A stretch of 64,000 nt of DNA from an uncultured Saprospiraceae bacterium (GTDB lineage: Bacteria > Bacteroidota > Bacteroidia > Chitinophagales > Saprospiraceae), in NCBI GenBank assembly GCA_937959115.1, contig CALGAW010000030.1, positions 1 to 64,000 of the forward strand, given 5' to 3'. Each line of letters starts with the position of its first letter. The stretch's first letter is position 1. Of the stretch, positions 43,901 through 54,572 are shown piece by piece. The notes below the pieces were generated by a model. That model was not told where the DNA came from and made no database searches. It saw only the letters and a list, made by a program, of their open reading frames with translations. The position numbers were made by a program, and so were the translations under genes.

Positions 43901-46556
43901 ATTAGTAAAACTCTTGGATGAAGTAAGTGATCTTGGTGGGTTATTAAAATATGTAGATGATCCAGCAAAGTTGTTTTCAGCTGTAGACAAAGCTGGCGAT
44001 GTCAATGATGTTCTAAGATTATTAGATAAAGTTAAAGACTTAGGGAAGGTCAATCAATTACTTGACGAGGTTTCTGATGTTCCAAAATTAATAGCGTTGT
44101 TGGATAACATTAGCGAACCTGGAACACTCTTAAGGTTAATTAGAAAGTTCCCTGTGCCTAATCAGTTGTTAAAACTTGTAAGGGATCTCAAATTCCCTCC
44201 AACTGCAATCTTAAAACTAATTCCTGACCTAAGAGGTTTAGACAGTTTGATCTTTGTTGTTACTAAAATACGGGTACCCGCGAAAGTGGTTCAATTGGTA
44301 CAACGAATTAAGCCGATTAATAAATTGATTGAACTTGTTACAACGGTTCCTAAAGTAGACGATCTTCTATTGCTTTTAAGTAAGGTGGAGAATCCTAATA
44401 CACTCATTAATCTCTTAGGTAAAGTAGATGGTCCTGCAGACCTAATTCAGTTATTGGAACATGTTTCAAAACCAAGACAATTGCTTGCATTATTAGGGGA
44501 AGTCACGAATCCTGCTAAGTTGATTGAGCTACTTGGTGAAGTAAATAACCCACAACAATTACTAGAGTTGTTGCAAACCGTGAAAAGTCCAGCAAAACTG
44601 CTCGATCTGCTAAAAGAAGTTAATAATCCAGCACAGTTGGTTGATTTACTAAAACAAGTAAGGAGTCCAGCTACACTGTTGGATTTATTAAAAGAGGTGA
44701 AGAACCCTGCCCAGTTGCTCGATTTATTAAAAGAAGTAACAAATCCTGCAAAACTACTGGAGTTGTTAGGCGAAGTCAAGAATCCTGCACAATTGCTTGA
44801 TCTGATAAGAGAAGTTAGAAGTCCTGCAAAACTACTTGAATTACTACAAGAAGTGAAGAGCCCAGTACAATTGTTGGATCTATTAAAAGAAGTAAAGAGC
44901 CCTGCAAGACTACTCGACTTGTTGGCAGAGGTGAAGAGCCCTGCACAGTTACTTGATCTACTCAAAGAAGTAAGAAGTCCCGCCAAGCTGCTTGACTTAT
45001 TAAGAGAGGTGAAAAATCCAGCACTGCTAATCGATCTTCTGAAGGAAGTTAAGAACCCGACGCAGTTGTTAGAATTACTAACGGAAGTGAAGAGTCCGGC
45101 ACAATTACTCGATCTCTTAAAAGAAGTGAAGAGTCCAGTACAGTTGCTTGATTTATTGAATGAGGTGAAAAGTCCAGCACAATTGCTTGATTTGTTGAAA
45201 GAAGTGAAGAGTCCAGCAACACTATTAGATTTGTTGAATGAAGTGAAAAATCCTGCGACATTGTTGGATTTGTTAGGAGAAGTCAAGAATCCAGCTCAAT
45301 TGCTTGATTTGTTGAAAGAAGTGAAGAGCCCTGCACAGTTGCTGGAGCTATTAGGAGAGGTAAAAAGTCCAGCACAATTACTCGATCTACTCGCTGAAGT
45401 AAAGGATCCTGTTCAATTGCTCGATCTGCTCAAAGAAGTGAAGAACCCAGCGCAATTACTTGATTTATTAGCAGAAGTTAAGAATCCTGCACAATTGCTT
45501 GATTTGCTCAAAGAAGTAAAGAGCCCAGCACAATTGCTTGATTTATTGGCTGAAGTAAAAGATCCAGTTCAATTACTGGACTTACTCAAGGAAGTGAAAA
45601 ATCCTGCAGTACTGCTTGATTTGCTAGCAGAAGTGAAGGATCCAGCACAACTGCTTGATTTATTGAAAAAAATTAAGAACCCAACTCAATTACTTGATTT
45701 ATTGGGCGATGTAAAAGATCCGGTTTTATTACTCGATCTAATAAATGAAGTAAAAGACCCGGTGAAGTTGGTGGAATTACTCGATAAAGTAGACAATCCG
45801 ACTCAGTTGTTTGATCTGCTAATTCTTGTTGATAATCCAGCGCAGTTACTAGATTTAATAGCAGAAGTGAACAATCCAGCTAAGTTGATTGAGTTACTCG
45901 GTAAAGTAGACAACCCAACTCAACTGTTTGATCTGCTAATTCTTGTTGATAACCCTGCGCAGTTAATTACCTTCTTAGAAAAGGTTAAAAATCCAGCTGA
46001 TTTAGTATTTATTTTAGAAAAAATGAGTCCTTCGGTGTTTGCTAAGGCAGTAGACCACATTACTGATTTTGATAAATATATGGAAGCTTGGAGGTTGCCG
46101 AATGGTTCAAAACCAAACCCACGTGAATATCTAAGTGCAGATTATATAAATCAACATCTAACTCCATTCTATACTGATGGACAAGCTTCAAGGGTTGCAC
46201 TAAAAAGTACCTTCGATAAGTGGGGATTGGGTAAGCCTGATGGTTCTGAGTTTGTTAGTACAAAAACGGATATTGATGCTATTTTAGCTAGAGCAAATGG
46301 TGATATTAATATAATTTCAGCAGAATTAGGAATCCCTGTGGATCAATTGAGAGGAGGAACCATCGTTCGAATTGATATAGATGTAAGTAGTGCAGGAAAT
46401 CAAGTGTTTTTGCCATCAGGGAATGAATTTGGAGCCAATCCTCAGTGGCTACCTGGAGGTATTCTACCTGCTGGACGTGCCGAAGCTACGCTTGAGCATG
46501 CAAATTCGATGGTAGAAGGTGTCGACTATTTTGTAACGGTTATTCCAACTAAATAA
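40941..46556 (+). CDS. Giant DUF4157 (eCIS core domain) cargo with 13-residue tandem repeats and toxin-like C-terminus
   Basis: This 1,871-aa protein starts with a Lys/Pro/Asn-rich disordered segment (1-180). The DUF4157 domain follows (about 183-290), with HELSH (245-249) and EKEAD (third ligand, about Glu278); this domain marks eCIS cargo in many clusters. Next is an acidic coiled coil (about 330-800), a hydrophobic stretch (about 838-885, LLLIVIIIIVVALAAVGWLG), diverged repeats (about 977-1,146) and 42 consecutive 13-residue units (1,147-1,692; consensus EVKxPAQLLDLLK). The final 179 residues form a compact domain with RIDIDVSSAGNQVF, then PSGNEFGANPQWLPGG and RAEATLEH, resembling polymorphic-toxin tips. 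I recall this pattern from domains annotated as polymorphic toxin type 46, from memory. A small gene follows 14 bp later. Confidence 0.85.
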   Translation: MGKNKDRQKIRDNSSKTGQEKKSNGEFIAEQEQTKIKAKSAYPPNSISNNKSAKSTDDSGVEESAKENTANSSQAGPAGSGGRVEPPPANPVPPPSNPTGNSGNGAQSRSLAAREARKGNNVFNAGPEAKSVKGNTAPADPFKSIKANKPEKSKADQFRDNSKTAKLNKKKGKQFKHPRANEIPTALMNKMESAFKTDFSDVKIIKNSRKAVDLHAQAFTQGLNIHFAPGQFNPHTRSGIELIGHELSHIIQQAKGVVKSEVEIDGINLNADARLEKEADEAGRRAADHRAPDDSSRIERKKLNLSRVRAIAQRKQVVQRQGAGGYDHLYVRYKQFLSDAETAKADVKAKTTSNKADLQADIDAEKGKIDAAVTSAKADLTRIISTTKNDIRQIKRDINTELKSHRSTKISDVRGVYTTELGNLNDLVDQKKEDLIGSGDEKATEIKGFCDIEATGVISSSETNAGRIDTAISTTASNYTHKEGYEDLRSQASSNSGTIKEEIRHSGAEAARYIRIDGDTLYTEINKEAVDSAEEFEETRKEGKEGLEKSRDEFKEEVTTNVDDFLTSFGEEIDEVITALDDGQTETNDGLTGLGDAAKETLDKLKKEADQVLDEQETKTIEDIDQFVKDLEEIGWHPEELEQAEADLSAAITDHEAEVSAYLEELAPSITEHTTKVEEEMGKLVDAVDELLTETKEELETESNKSKDEKIEEIDEFADEVIEKMEAVCPEIEPEFEDRISSAEEQWAEQIGEKEEEVHEKVEKTEEAQEEAVSDFSGKLDDAFGQLNNKDRGLLDRAWDALSDIGSFFLGVLEGIWESIKAIFTGLWDLLKTPLGWLLLIVIIIIVVALAAVGWLGVLIVIGLVIGLAFAAYYFYQAITGEGLTPRERGRLVGRGLFELVTAFAGTGVGVRLVAWSGRMGRFTSLLSRVGGVSRFLPILDKVTDVTKALSYVRRIEDGAALARLFRRAFDAPKVIGLLDKAGDINRLVKLLDEVSDLGGLLKYVDDPAKLFSAVDKAGDVNDVLRLLDKVKDLGKVNQLLDEVSDVPKLIALLDNISEPGTLLRLIRKFPVPNQLLKLVRDLKFPPTAILKLIPDLRGLDSLIFVVTKIRVPAKVVQLVQRIKPINKLIELVTTVPKVDDLLLLLSKVENPNTLINLLGKVDGPADLIQLLEHVSKPRQLLALLGEVTNPAKLIELLGEVNNPQQLLELLQTVKSPAKLLDLLKEVNNPAQLVDLLKQVRSPATLLDLLKEVKNPAQLLDLLKEVTNPAKLLELLGEVKNPAQLLDLIREVRSPAKLLELLQEVKSPVQLLDLLKEVKSPARLLDLLAEVKSPAQLLDLLKEVRSPAKLLDLLREVKNPALLIDLLKEVKNPTQLLELLTEVKSPAQLLDLLKEVKSPVQLLDLLNEVKSPAQLLDLLKEVKSPATLLDLLNEVKNPATLLDLLGEVKNPAQLLDLLKEVKSPAQLLELLGEVKSPAQLLDLLAEVKDPVQLLDLLKEVKNPAQLLDLLAEVKNPAQLLDLLKEVKSPAQLLDLLAEVKDPVQLLDLLKEVKNPAVLLDLLAEVKDPAQLLDLLKKIKNPTQLLDLLGDVKDPVLLLDLINEVKDPVKLVELLDKVDNPTQLFDLLILVDNPAQLLDLIAEVNNPAKLIELLGKVDNPTQLFDLLILVDNPAQLITFLEKVKNPADLVFILEKMSPSVFAKAVDHITDFDKYMEAWRLPNGSKPNPREYLSADYINQHLTPFYTDGQASRVALKSTFDKWGLGKPDGSEFVSTKTDIDAILARANGDINIISAELGIPVDQLRGGTIVRIDIDVSSAGNQVFLPSGNEFGANPQWLPGGILPAGRAEATLEHANSMVEGVDYFVTVIPTK
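44379..46016 (+). repeat. 42 tandem 39-bp (13-residue) coding repeats
   Basis: This in-gene array has a period of 39 bp with no gaps: units such as KEVKSPAQLLDLL alternate with AEVKDPVQLLDLL and GEVKNPAQLLDLL. The DNA differs by many synonymous changes between units, so protein sequence, not DNA, is conserved. Near the end a block repeats (DKVDNPTQLFDLL then ILVDNPAQLLDLI, twice). About 13 less regular units lie upstream (43,869-44,378). Confidence 0.95.
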
Positions 46557-46570
46557 AGGAATAGATAACT

Positions 46571-46819
46571 ATGAAAAAAATGGAAGAGATTAGTAGTAAG
46601 GCTTGGGATTATATTTTGTACAAAAAGGAAGACTTTATCCTGACAGTCATTTTCTTTGGAGGAATTGATTACCCTAGAAGCTTTCGCATCTCAAAGGAGG
46701 AGTCTGAACAGAATTTAGAAGAATTGTCTAAAAAAATTAGAAATAATTACGACGATTTTAAGGATAGAGAAATTCAACCTCCAATTACTGAAGTCAGTAC
46801 TGATTCTGAAGAAGAATAG
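46571..46819 (+). CDS. Probable immunity protein for the cargo toxin domain
   Basis: This 82-aa protein is small and acidic, with WDYILYKKEDFILTVIFFGG near the start and an acidic tail (TEVSTDSEEE). The pattern 'W-D-Y-x-L-Y...-I-L-T-V' with a short helix then 'KIRNNYDDFKDR' recalls small immunity proteins found beside polymorphic toxins. It starts 14 bp after the cargo stop on the same strand, the usual toxin-immunity arrangement. I cannot show binding from sequence. Confidence 0.7.
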   Translation: MKKMEEISSKAWDYILYKKEDFILTVIFFGGIDYPRSFRISKEESEQNLEELSKKIRNNYDDFKDREIQPPITEVSTDSEEE

Positions 46820-46969
46820 CAAATTCTAAATACAAGACTAATTATACCTTCTGTTGATTTGGTTGGTATAAAACATTAGAGAATCGTATCCAGGGCGACA
46901 ACTCCGAACATTTCCCTTTCACCTCCGTATAATTTTGTATATCTTCCGCTAAATTAGATATAATTCAAT

Positions 46970-47899
46970 ATGGATTTTTCAACAATTATTATGGCTGGGG
47001 CAATGTTTCTTTTAAGTGTTATGACCCTTTCTGCTCAGACGGGATCGCTTTCGTATGATGATTTTAGAGCGAAACAAAAATCATTTAATTCTGAGGATGG
47101 TGAGATGAAATACATTGATCAGGGGACTGGTCCTGTGATTTTACTTTTACATGGTGTACCAACTTCTGGCTGGCTGTATCGCAAAATGATTGATCCTATT
47201 ACAGACAAGGGGTTTCGAGTCATCGTTCCTGATATGTTAGGCTTCGGATCTAGTGATTCACCGAAAGGCTATGAGCTTTATAGCCAAGAGGAACATGCCA
47301 AGCGACTCACTTCGTTGATGGCTCATCTAAAAATTGATTCCTGGACACATGTCATGCATGACGCTGGAGGGCTTTGGACCTGGGAAACGTTCATAAAAGC
47401 ACCAGGCAAAATTGAAAAACTTGTCATTCTAAATACAATTATCTACGAAGAAGGTTTTAATCCACCAATTCGAATGAAAAAAGGCATTTTTGCTAAAATC
47501 AGCATGTGGATGTACAAAAACGGGGTTACCACAAAACTAATGCTAAATCAACTGTTTAAGGCCGCATTAATGGAAAACAACCTTACAGATCGAGAAGTAG
47601 AAGGATACAAACGCCCCTTGAGGGAAGGAAAGACGAATAGTCTATATTTTTTCTTTTCTAAAACTTGTCAGAGCCTACCAGATTATTCGCCCCTAATTAA
47701 AGAGGAAATCGATATTCCTGCAAAAGTAATTTGGGGGAAACATGATAAAATGTTGCAGTGGGAACCTCAAGCAGATCGTGTAAAAGAAGATCTTAAAATT
47801 GCTGAATCTGATGTGCATATTCTAGATGTAAAACATTTTATACAAGAAGAAATGCCAGTAGAGATAACAAACATAATCTGTGAGTTTGTGAATCGGTAA
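46970..47899 (+). CDS. Secreted alpha/beta hydrolase, haloalkane-dehalogenase-like
   Basis: This 309-aa protein has a signal peptide (about 1-22, LSAQT) and an alpha/beta hydrolase core: the oxyanion-site HGVPTSGW (61-68), nucleophile elbow HDAGG with Asp131, WGKHDKM for the acid, and VKHF for the base. Asp rather than Ser as nucleophile is the mark of haloalkane dehalogenases and epoxide hydrolases. The second halide-binding Trp next to the nucleophile is not obvious, so the substrate is uncertain. A possible -7 box TAATTTTG lies at 46,930-46,937. Confidence 0.75.
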   Translation: MDFSTIIMAGAMFLLSVMTLSAQTGSLSYDDFRAKQKSFNSEDGEMKYIDQGTGPVILLLHGVPTSGWLYRKMIDPITDKGFRVIVPDMLGFGSSDSPKGYELYSQEEHAKRLTSLMAHLKIDSWTHVMHDAGGLWTWETFIKAPGKIEKLVILNTIIYEEGFNPPIRMKKGIFAKISMWMYKNGVTTKLMLNQLFKAALMENNLTDREVEGYKRPLREGKTNSLYFFFSKTCQSLPDYSPLIKEEIDIPAKVIWGKHDKMLQWEPQADRVKEDLKIAESDVHILDVKHFIQEEMPVEITNIICEFVNR

Positions 47900-48127
47900 A
47901 TGTAGTAAAAATCCAATTAAGAAAATTCTATTCAGTTATCGTACTTCGACTGTTTGTCACCAGACACCGTATTAATCAACCTATTTAAATTGTTCATCAT
48001 TTTTGTCAATGCCTGCATAGAAACATTCGTTTTTATTCATAAAAAAACTATATTAACTTGTAAGCTTAAATTTCTATTCTTCAGACAAGTTATACTGGGA
48101 ATAAAAATGCCGTTCCTGAAACGGTAA

Positions 48128-50392
<2,265 letters not shown>

Positions 50393-50414
50393 TATTTTTG
50401 AAATAAGACAGGAG

Positions 50415-50447
50415 ACAGAAGGCAAAAAATATGCCTTCTGTTTTTTT
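50415..50447 (+). terminator. Rho-independent terminator of katG
   Basis: ACAGAAGGCA and TGCCTTCTGT form a perfect 10-bp stem with a 7-nt loop, followed by six to seven T residues, 22 bp after the katG stop. Confidence 0.9.
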
Positions 50448-50718
50448 ATGTGAATTTATGACATGATCTATTTGTCACTAACAACTATATTTTATAATTT
50501 GTGATAATCCTAGCTTTCATCTTTCAGAAAGTACACATCTTACCAAAAAGCAATATCCCAAATAGGGGGAAACCTCTAATAACGTGTCTTTTAAGTAGGT
50601 TGCCTTAGCCTATACGTATTCGACTTAAGACTGTTTATTCTAACAGCTTTAATCTAAACATCCAATTTTTGTGGGGAAGCTCATAAATAATTATCAATTT
50701 CCAAATTTAATTAACATC
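50448..50718. other. Intergenic region with CCCAAATAG motif
   Basis: No gene is visible. The motif ATCCCAAATAGGGG (50,555-50,568) with following AAACCTCTAATAACGTG resembles the element at 443-460 ahead of the EF-G paralogue. The spacer between katG and the secreted protein totals 326 bp. Confidence 0.4.
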
Positions 50719-52620
50719 ATGAAGAAAATTTTCATTCTCTGTCTATTTGCCTTTTTTACAACGATTTGTAGTGCTCAGGACTTGTCTCAAGGACTCGTAG
50801 TCAATGATTTGACTGCACATCCAATGCAGCCAGTCGCAAAGCCAGCTTACTTGGACACGTATACGGATCCCTCTTTCGGAACTACTATAAGAAGAATCAC
50901 AAATGCTGGAGCTGGAAAAGTAATTGTACCAATGTACAGCACCGTGCAAGCATGGAATGCGGATGAATCCCTTATGATTCTTTACAATCAAGATATTAGT
51001 GATCACATTTTACTAGACGGAAAAACTTACCAATACATTCGTACGTTTAGTGATTTTCATCCAGCAGATCTTGAGCAAATATTCTGGGATTTTAATGACC
51101 CAGACGTTTTTTACTATATGGATGGACCGACAAGAGACTTTATGAAGTATCAAGTAAGCACTCAGACGATTACGAAGCTTGTAGATATAGGTCAAGTCTC
51201 TGGATGTACCTCTACCGTTGCAATGGGGAATGATGTGCAGATGATGTCTTGGGATTCAGATGTATTTACCTTTCGTTGTGCAAATTCAACTGTCTATTCC
51301 TATCGATTGTCTACAAATACACTTACCACCTTTACGATGAGTAATGTTGGGTATACCGCCCCCTCTGTTGCTCCTAGTGGCAATTTGTATTATCATCGTA
51401 CAGATGTATATGATAGTAATGGAAACTATTTTGTGGATTTAAATGAAAGTTCGACCGAGCATTCTTGTATGGGAAAACTGACGAATGGCAATGACGCCCA
51501 CTTTGCAATTTCTTTTGCGCAAGGGCCTCAAGGCGGTTGCCTAGGAGATATTATTGCACATGACTTGACCACAGGAGACTGTATTCCGTTGATTAGCACA
51601 TCGACAGGTTACAATTATCCACAATCAGGAACACACATTTCTGCCTTGGCTCATAAGAATACTGAAGGCGGTTGGGTCGCTGCATCTATGATGGGGTACG
51701 CCAAAGATGGTCAAACTTTATTAGATCAGGAACTGGTCATCGCTAAAGCTGATAAAGGAAATGTGAAAGTCTGCAGAATCGGACACCATAGAAGTGATGA
51801 GGATGATTGGAACTACTGGGGTGAGCCGCACGCAGTGATCAGTCCTACAGGAACTCGTGTTTTATTCGCTTCTGACTGGAGTGGTGCAGAGGACGGACAT
51901 TCTATTGATTGTTATGTTGTTGAGCTTCCTGCTTATGGTGGATTTTCCGTAAACGTTTCTTTATGGTTAGAAGGAACCTACCAAGCATCTTCTGGGGTAA
52001 TGACCAACAGACTACACCAATTAAATCTATTGCCTTCAGGTCAACCATTTAACACGGCTCCTTGGAACTATAATGGTACAGAGGGACAAGGCTGGAGCAT
52101 AAGTGATTATCCTTCAGATGCAGTAGATTGGGTACTTGTAGAATTTAGAAGTGGGTTGCTTCCAAGCAACGTCGTAGCAACTAGAGCAGGTGTTCTAAGG
52201 AAGGACGGAACTGTACTATTCCCACAAGAAATGGAACTGACTGACTTTCCGCCAAACTCTTCCGTTTATGTTGTTGTATATCATAGAAACCATCTTCCAA
52301 CAATGTCTCCAACTTCAATACCAGTTACCTCAAGTGGCTTATCGATCGATTTTAGAAGAATGAATGGCTACACTGGCACATCACTAGGAAGTGGACAAAA
52401 AGAACTATCCTCAGGTCTCTGGGCACTTTATGCTGGGAATAGTGAAAATGCTGGATCTGGATACGAAATCACAGGCTCAGACAATATATTGTTTAGTGCG
52501 CTAAACGGTAACTTCAATGTATACTCAGAAGCGGATTATGATTTGAATGGAGATGTAAACGGAAACGACAAAACATTTTGGTTGCCAAACAGTGGCATAT
52601 TTTCTCCTATTATGAAGTAG
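50719..52620 (+). CDS. Secreted beta-propeller-like protein with shared C-terminal domain
   Basis: This 633-aa protein starts with a signal peptide (about 1-19, TTICSAQD); an upstream in-frame ATG-like start at 50,671 gives an unlikely leader. Residues about 30-400 look like a beta-propeller with repeated ASP/TRP strands (TTIRRITNAGAG, DLEQIFWDFNDPDVFYYM, GTRVLFASDWSG), of the kind seen in oligogalacturonate-lyase or TolB-like proteins. From about residue 410 a second domain (LWLEGTYQASSGVMTNRL, then AVDWVLVEFR and VVYHRNHLP) is shared with the SprB-like protein at 56,282. A dockerin-like YDLNGDVNGNDKTF follows. Function unknown; probably cell-surface or secreted. Confidence 0.8.
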   Translation: MKKIFILCLFAFFTTICSAQDLSQGLVVNDLTAHPMQPVAKPAYLDTYTDPSFGTTIRRITNAGAGKVIVPMYSTVQAWNADESLMILYNQDISDHILLDGKTYQYIRTFSDFHPADLEQIFWDFNDPDVFYYMDGPTRDFMKYQVSTQTITKLVDIGQVSGCTSTVAMGNDVQMMSWDSDVFTFRCANSTVYSYRLSTNTLTTFTMSNVGYTAPSVAPSGNLYYHRTDVYDSNGNYFVDLNESSTEHSCMGKLTNGNDAHFAISFAQGPQGGCLGDIIAHDLTTGDCIPLISTSTGYNYPQSGTHISALAHKNTEGGWVAASMMGYAKDGQTLLDQELVIAKADKGNVKVCRIGHHRSDEDDWNYWGEPHAVISPTGTRVLFASDWSGAEDGHSIDCYVVELPAYGGFSVNVSLWLEGTYQASSGVMTNRLHQLNLLPSGQPFNTAPWNYNGTEGQGWSISDYPSDAVDWVLVEFRSGLLPSNVVATRAGVLRKDGTVLFPQEMELTDFPPNSSVYVVVYHRNHLPTMSPTSIPVTSSGLSIDFRRMNGYTGTSLGSGQKELSSGLWALYAGNSENAGSGYEITGSDNILFSALNGNFNVYSEADYDLNGDVNGNDKTFWLPNSGIFSPIMK

Positions 52621-52639
52621 GCAGTAAATCAGTTAGGCG

Positions 52640-52667
52640 GTAGGGGCGAATTTCAATTCGCCCCTAC
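52640..52667. repeat. Perfect 13-bp hairpin between convergent genes
   Basis: GTAGGGGCGAATT and AATTCGCCCCTAC are exact reverse complements with TC between. This GC-rich palindrome resembles dispersed hairpin elements common between genes in several bacterial phyla. It lies between two convergent genes; the T-run is about 8 nt away, so any terminator role is weak. Confidence 0.8.
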
Positions 52668-52680
52668 ACCTCGTCTTTTT

Positions 52681-54345
52681 TTACCCGTTTATCTTATCTC
52701 GAATCTCTCGGTGTAGGATTTTTCCAACATTTGTTTTTGGCAATTCATCCCAAAACTCAATATGTCGTGGATTTTTGTAGCCAGTTAGGTGTTCTCGGCA
52801 GTACGCTTTGATTTCATCCTTTGTGCAGCTCTTGTCTTTCTTTACTATCACAAGGGCAACGACCTCGCCCGATTTGTCGTCTTTTTTGCCTACTGCAGCT
52901 ACCTCCAACACTTTCGGGTGCTTGACTACTAAGTCTTCCAATTCATTTGGATAAACGTTGAATCCTGAGACAAGAATCATGTTTTTCTTACGATCTACTA
53001 TTTTGAAGAAGCCATCTTCTTCCATTACACCAATATCACCAGTGCTAAGCCAACCATCTCCAGAAAGCACATTTGCAGTTTCCTTGGGCCGTTCGTAGTA
53101 ACCTTTCATGATTTGTGGGCCTTTGGCTTGTATTTCTCCAACACTGCCTGGGCCTTGTATGGTGCCGTCTTCTCCCATGATTCTAATGTCTGTTGAGGGA
53201 ACTGGTAATCCTATGGTGCCTAGTCTTCCTCCTTCAGGTGGGTTTACTGTTAATACTGGAGAGGTTTCTGTCAAGCCATAGCCTTCTGATAAGAAGCAGT
53301 TGGTTACTTTTTGCCATCGCTCTGCTACTGCAGTTTGTATGGCCATACCTCCACCGACTGTGATCTTAAGACTGTTGAAGTTAAGTCCTTCAAAATCTTT
53401 GTGGTTCAGCATAGCATTAAATAATGTATTTACTCCTGTCAATACAGAGATTGGATAGTTCTTAAATTCCTTGAGTACAGACGGTAAATCACGAGGATTT
53501 GTTACTAAAACATTCAAGGTGCCAAGACCACCAAGTGCTAGGCAATTTACACTAAAAGCAAAGATGTGATACATTGGCAATGGAGAAAGTGCGATCTCCT
53601 TACCTTCCTTGATATATGGACTGACTACAGCTCGAATTTGCTGCATATTGGCAATCATATTTGCATGGGTAAGCATAGCGCCCTTTGCCACACCTGTCGT
53701 TCCTCCAGTATATTGAAGTAGAAGGACGTCATCTCTATTTTGGTTGACTTCTGGAAGCTGAAATTTCTTTCCTTGTGCAAGGGCGGTTGTAAAGCTAACG
53801 GCATTGGTCAAACTAAACGCTGGGACTAATTTTTTGATGTACTTCACTGCAAAATTCACAATCTTTCCTTTAAACCCTAGCATCTCACCCAAGGAGGTCA
53901 GGATAACCGTTTTAATGCCAGTTTGTCCGATGATCTTTTCTAGGTTGGCGCCATAATTATTAGTGATCACGACCGCTTTTGCGCCCGAATCATTAAACTG
54001 ATGTTTCATTTCAGAGGGTGTGTATAGCGGATTGGTATTGACAATGATCAGTCCAGCTCTGATAGCACCGAAGAGCGCGATTGGATACTGAAGACAGTTT
54101 GGCATCATCAAGGCAATCTTATCACCTGGTTCTAGTCCTCTAGAATGAAGATAAGCGCCGAAATTCCTAGACATGGTATCGATTTGACCATACGTCAATG
54201 ATTTTCCCATGTTAGCAAAAGCGGGTAAGCCTTTATATTTACTAAAGGTTTCTTCAATCATTTCCACTAAGTTGGAATAAGCTTTTTCATCTATATTGGC
54301 TGGAATTCCTGGTGGATACTTTTTTACCCAAACGCGTTCGCTCAT
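52681..54345 (-). CDS. fadD: Long-chain fatty acid-CoA ligase
   Basis: This 554-aa protein is an AMP-forming acyl-CoA synthetase. The P-loop-like motif YTGGTTGVAKGAML, the GYGLTETSP motif and the DGWLSTGDIG and YKNPRHIEF segments, with catalytic Lys in TNVGKILHREI, are all present. It activates long-chain fatty acids with ATP and CoA. The gene is convergent with the secreted protein and divergent from the M28 peptidase. Length fits FadD. Confidence 0.92.
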   Translation of the reverse strand: MSERVWVKKYPPGIPANIDEKAYSNLVEMIEETFSKYKGLPAFANMGKSLTYGQIDTMSRNFGAYLHSRGLEPGDKIALMMPNCLQYPIALFGAIRAGLIIVNTNPLYTPSEMKHQFNDSGAKAVVITNNYGANLEKIIGQTGIKTVILTSLGEMLGFKGKIVNFAVKYIKKLVPAFSLTNAVSFTTALAQGKKFQLPEVNQNRDDVLLLQYTGGTTGVAKGAMLTHANMIANMQQIRAVVSPYIKEGKEIALSPLPMYHIFAFSVNCLALGGLGTLNVLVTNPRDLPSVLKEFKNYPISVLTGVNTLFNAMLNHKDFEGLNFNSLKITVGGGMAIQTAVAERWQKVTNCFLSEGYGLTETSPVLTVNPPEGGRLGTIGLPVPSTDIRIMGEDGTIQGPGSVGEIQAKGPQIMKGYYERPKETANVLSGDGWLSTGDIGVMEEDGFFKIVDRKKNMILVSGFNVYPNELEDLVVKHPKVLEVAAVGKKDDKSGEVVALVIVKKDKSCTKDEIKAYCREHLTGYKNPRHIEFWDELPKTNVGKILHREIRDKING

Positions 54346-54572
54346 CTTTTTACGATTTCGTGATCAATAATTAATAACCACAATTTAATAGAAAACAATG
54401 ATTAATGGAATTATCAATGATGAATTATAGGATGAATTTATTCCAATTAATTTATAAAACGTTCGCGTTAATGCCCGTGCTAGCGCATAATAGAATATAA
54501 AGTCAACAGGGCCACTAGAAAAATGATTAATTCTCAATTGCAATCGGTACATTTGTTGCTTAACTGACTTAT

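Noticed and set aside
44447-45286. Long minus-strand ORF (279 codons) across the repeats
   Set aside because: It is the mirror of the 39-bp coding array; the period of three codons per unit keeps all frames open. Its translation is low-complexity Ser/Asn/Phe and it has no start context.
44379-46016. Possible CRISPR array
   Set aside because: The units are contiguous 39-bp coding repeats with no unique spacers and are in frame with the cargo gene.
48110-48126. Small hairpin CCGTT...AACGG before katG
   Set aside because: The 5-bp stem is too short and has no T-tract; chance is likely.
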